Below are positions 3,417 to 5,917 of a stretch of DNA of 5,917 nt, piece after piece (positions within the stretch are counted from its first letter, which is position 1; the number at the start of each line of letters is the position of its first letter). Below the pieces are notes generated by a model, which saw only the letters and a program-made list of their open reading frames with translations, had not been told where the DNA came from and made no database searches. Source of the stretch: Bacteroidales bacterium. Its GTDB lineage: Bacteria > Bacteroidota > Bacteroidia > Bacteroidales > UBA10428. Position numbers and translations under genes: made by a program. The stretch spans positions 1 to 5,917 of the forward strand of contig DNTK01000073.1 of the NCBI GenBank assembly GCA_003508755.1, read 5' to 3'.

Positions 3417-5917
3417 ATGAAAAAATTTCTTAAGTTCTTGTTTTTCTTTATCTTATTTATTCTGCTGGTATTGTTTACTGCGCCTATCCTTTTCAAGGGT
3501 AAAATTGTAAAAATAGCACACGAACAAATCAACAATAACATCAACGCAAAAGCATCCTTCGACGATATCAATCTTTCCTTTTTTAAGCACTTCCCATACT
3601 TAAGTGCCGGGATTAAGCAACTCACCATTGAAGGGATAGATGAGTTTGAAGGTGATACCCTGCTTTATGTTAAATCGTTTGAACTAGCAGCCAATGTTAT
3701 CAGTGCTATAAAAATGGAAAACATCGAAATAAAAAAAATTGCCATCATCGAACCTAAGATAAATGCCATGGTGCTTGAGACAGGCCAAGCAAACTGGGAT
3801 ATTGCCAAAGAAGTGCCGGAGAAGCCCGAAGAAGAGGAAACTGATACCACTGCTGCAGAATTCGATGCCAGTATAGCCCTCAAAAAATTTATAATTGCAG
3901 ATGCAAATATCCGCTATTATGACGAATCTTCTGGCATGGAAGCATCGCTTGAAGATTTCGACTTTGATCTTTCAGGCGACTTTTCACAGAAGTTCTCTAC
4001 CCTTATCATTAATTCTTCCACCGAAGAACTCAATTTTGTTCTGGGAGGTATACGCTACCTGCGCGATGTGGCACTAAACATTTTTATCAATGTGGACGCG
4101 AACCTGGAAGATAATGTTTTTGTACTGCAGGAAAATAGTTTTGGCCTGAACGATTTTATCCTTACCATAGACGGAAAGCTTGAGATGCCTGAGGATGAAG
4201 ATATGGCCCTTGACATGACTTATGCCACGAATAATGCTGATTTTAAGACCCTTCTATCGCTGGTACCGGCGATTTACATGCGCGATTTTGCCGATCTTAA
4301 AACCACGGGCAGTTTAGCACTTAACGGAAGCATCAAAGGCAATGTTGGCGAAAACGTAAATCCTGATGTCGATGGAGAACTACTTGTTCAGAATGCTACA
4401 TTCAGCTATCCTGACCTTCCGAAAAATGCTGACAATATAAACATTGACATCGCCTATTTCTACGACGGTAAACAAATGGACAATACTACTGTGGATGTAA
4501 ATAAGTTCCATGTTGAGTTGGGAGGTAATCCCATCGATTTAAGCATGAACCTGCGCACCCCCATCAGCGATCCATTTATTAACAGTGCCATCGATGCTAA
4601 ACTCGATCTCAGTACACTTTCTGATTTAATTCCACTGGATGATACGGAATTGAAAGGAATCATAGACATCAACCTCGATTTAATGGGTAATATGTCGATG
4701 ATAGAAGAAGAAAAATATGAAGACTTTAAAGCTGTTGGTAAGGTGCTTATTTCAGATTTTCTTTTTGCATCGCCAGAAGTACCCAATCCGGTAATTATTA
4801 CCAATACGAACCTTGGATTTTCGCCACAATACCTTGCAGTAAATGCCTTTAAGGCTGAACTAGGCAATAGCGATTTCAGTCTTGATGGTAAGGTTACGAA
4901 CTACTTGCCTTATGTGTTAAATGATGGTACCGTAAAGGGTGAATTTAATTTTAAGTCTGCTACCCTCGATTTAAATGAATTTATGACAGGTAACGATGCA
5001 GAGGAAGTGGATACCGAGGAACCTGACACATCAGGACTCTCTGTGGTGGAAGTACCTGGTAATATAGACTTTACCCTTAACTCAACCATCGATAAGATTT
5101 ATTACGATAAACTGGAAATAGCCGACGTAGATGGAAAAATCTTTATTCGCGACAGCAGGATTGTGATGGAGAAACTCAACATGAACCTGCTTGAAGGAAA
5201 TATAGAACTAAATGGTGAATACAATACAAAAGACATTAAGAATCCATTAATCGACTTTGGTTTTCAAGCCAATAGCATCGATATTCCACAGGCATTTGCT
5301 TCGTTTGATGTGCTTGCTAAGATAGCTCCGATAGCATCTAAAGCCACCGGTAAGGTATCAATAGGAATGGACTTAAGCAGCTTCCTGGATCAATCCATGA
5401 AACCCATCATGAATTCCATGGTTGGTACCGGAAATCTGTCTTCGAAGCGTATAGGTGTAAAAAGCTCGGATGCCTTTACTGCTATTGGCAACCAACTAAA
5501 TACCGATGCATTTAAAGAAATGGTTCTGAATGATCTGCTTTTCGACTTTGAAATCAGGGGAGGTAAATTGTTTGTAAATCCGTTTGAAACCAAAATGGGA
5601 AATACCAATCTCATGATTGCCGGAGAACAGGGATTTGACAAAACAATGGACTATGGGATTAATCTGTCAATTCCACGCAGTGTATTGGGAACAGCCAATA
5701 CCTCTGTTAGTAATCTGGCAGCCGAAAAGGGTATTAGTCTTGCCAGTGCCGAGAACCTGAACATGCTGGTTAAAGTTACCGGTGATATGGCAAAGCCTAA
5801 AGTAAGCATTGATATGAAAGAAACCCTTGCAGGCACTACCGAAGCAGTAAAAGAAGAGATTAAGGAAACCGCAAAAAAAGAACTTGAAACCAGAAAAGAA
5901 GATGCGAAGAAACAAGC
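3417..5917 (+). CDS. AsmA-family envelope protein (3' end beyond the window)
   Basis: The frame is open for 833 codons without reaching a stop. The ATG at 3417 follows an in-frame TAA at 3402-3404 and begins directly with a signal anchor (MKKFLKFLFFFILFILLVLF, residues 1-20, hydrophobic to about 26). The rest would therefore be in the periplasm, held in the inner membrane. Residues 27-130 resemble the AsmA N-terminal domain (NNNINAKASFDDINLSFF, HFPYLSAGIKQLTIEG). Long runs of alternating beta strands follow (GSLALNGSIKGN, GKVTNYLPY, LNGEYNTKDIKNP), then an AsmA_2-like C-terminal part (about 541-800) ending in VTGDMAKPKVSIDMK. Two acidic linkers (about 131-150 and 524-540) divide it, and the visible end is a Lys/Glu-rich helix (801-833). 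Characterised AsmA relatives in E. coli (TamB, YhdP, YdbH) carry phospholipids between membranes, so a similar envelope role is inferred here. There is no Shine-Dalgarno motif, and the stop probably lies shortly downstream. Confidence 0.93.
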   Translation, partial: MKKFLKFLFFFILFILLVLFTAPILFKGKIVKIAHEQINNNINAKASFDDINLSFFKHFPYLSAGIKQLTIEGIDEFEGDTLLYVKSFELAANVISAIKMENIEIKKIAIIEPKINAMVLETGQANWDIAKEVPEKPEEEETDTTAAEFDASIALKKFIIADANIRYYDESSGMEASLEDFDFDLSGDFSQKFSTLIINSSTEELNFVLGGIRYLRDVALNIFINVDANLEDNVFVLQENSFGLNDFILTIDGKLEMPEDEDMALDMTYATNNADFKTLLSLVPAIYMRDFADLKTTGSLALNGSIKGNVGENVNPDVDGELLVQNATFSYPDLPKNADNINIDIAYFYDGKQMDNTTVDVNKFHVELGGNPIDLSMNLRTPISDPFINSAIDAKLDLSTLSDLIPLDDTELKGIIDINLDLMGNMSMIEEEKYEDFKAVGKVLISDFLFASPEVPNPVIITNTNLGFSPQYLAVNAFKAELGNSDFSLDGKVTNYLPYVLNDGTVKGEFNFKSATLDLNEFMTGNDAEEVDTEEPDTSGLSVVEVPGNIDFTLNSTIDKIYYDKLEIADVDGKIFIRDSRIVMEKLNMNLLEGNIELNGEYNTKDIKNPLIDFGFQANSIDIPQAFASFDVLAKIAPIASKATGKVSIGMDLSSFLDQSMKPIMNSMVGTGNLSSKRIGVKSSDAFTAIGNQLNTDAFKEMVLNDLLFDFEIRGGKLFVNPFETKMGNTNLMIAGEQGFDKTMDYGINLSIPRSVLGTANTSVSNLAAEKGISLASAENLNMLVKVTGDMAKPKVSIDMKETLAGTTEAVKEEIKETAKKELETRKEDAKKQ

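Noticed and set aside
4460..4867. 135-codon minus-strand frame, and similar ones at 3401-3628, 3665-3883, 5390-5641 and 5651-5915
   Set aside because: All lie opposite the continuous AsmA-like frame. Their Ser/Leu/Phe-rich translations are typical of the antisense of such genes.
1..5917. CRISPR array, insertion sequence, toxin-antitoxin or phage genes
   Set aside because: No repeat-spacer pattern, transposase motif, terminal inverted repeats or recognisable phage or toxin protein was seen on either strand.

Overview
The window looks like chromosomal DNA from a member of the Bacteroidota. Three things point there. The base composition is AT-rich (37% GC in the stretch I counted, 661-720). The starts mostly lack Shine-Dalgarno motifs. 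The tRNA gene has a Bacteroidota-type promoter with a perfect TAnnTTTG -7 box. The protein styles also fit: a soluble PAS-GAF histidine-kinase-like protein, a stand-alone receiver, and an AsmA-like protein with acidic linkers and a Lys/Glu-rich tail. I cannot name a genus.

Layout. Positions 1-117 hold the last 38 residues of a histidine kinase on the plus strand, with an intact GLGLSI ATP-lid motif. Two bases later comes a single-domain response regulator (120-497). After a 149-base gap is a small unrecognised protein (647-973, plus strand). Converging on it from the minus strand is a 105-residue protein (998-1315) with the look of a PD-(D/E)XK nuclease-fold domain. Upstream of that on the minus strand lies a tRNA-Arg(ACG) gene (1448-1521) with its own promoter (1534-1564) and intrinsic terminator (1412-1446). 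Next, on the minus strand, is a 532-residue PAS-GAF-histidine-kinase-like protein (1621-3219). A 197-base divergent intergenic region (3220-3416) with a 29-bp imperfect dyad and a tandem octamer separates it from a large AsmA-family protein on the plus strand (3417 to the window edge, 833 codons, no stop reached).

How the genes relate. The partial kinase and the receiver are almost certainly one operon and plausibly a cognate pair. The kinase-like protein at 1621-3219 keeps the overall domain plan of a sensor kinase. However, it has lost the phospho-accepting histidine, the N-box asparagine and the glycines of both the G1 and G2 boxes, so it is best read as a histidine-kinase pseudokinase. 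The AsmA-like protein probably works at the cell envelope, and its link with the pseudokinase is only their shared divergent control region. I see no mobile element, CRISPR array or recognisable defence operon. No gene-free stretch exceeds 300 bases. The best leads for new biology are the pseudokinase and the nuclease-like small protein.
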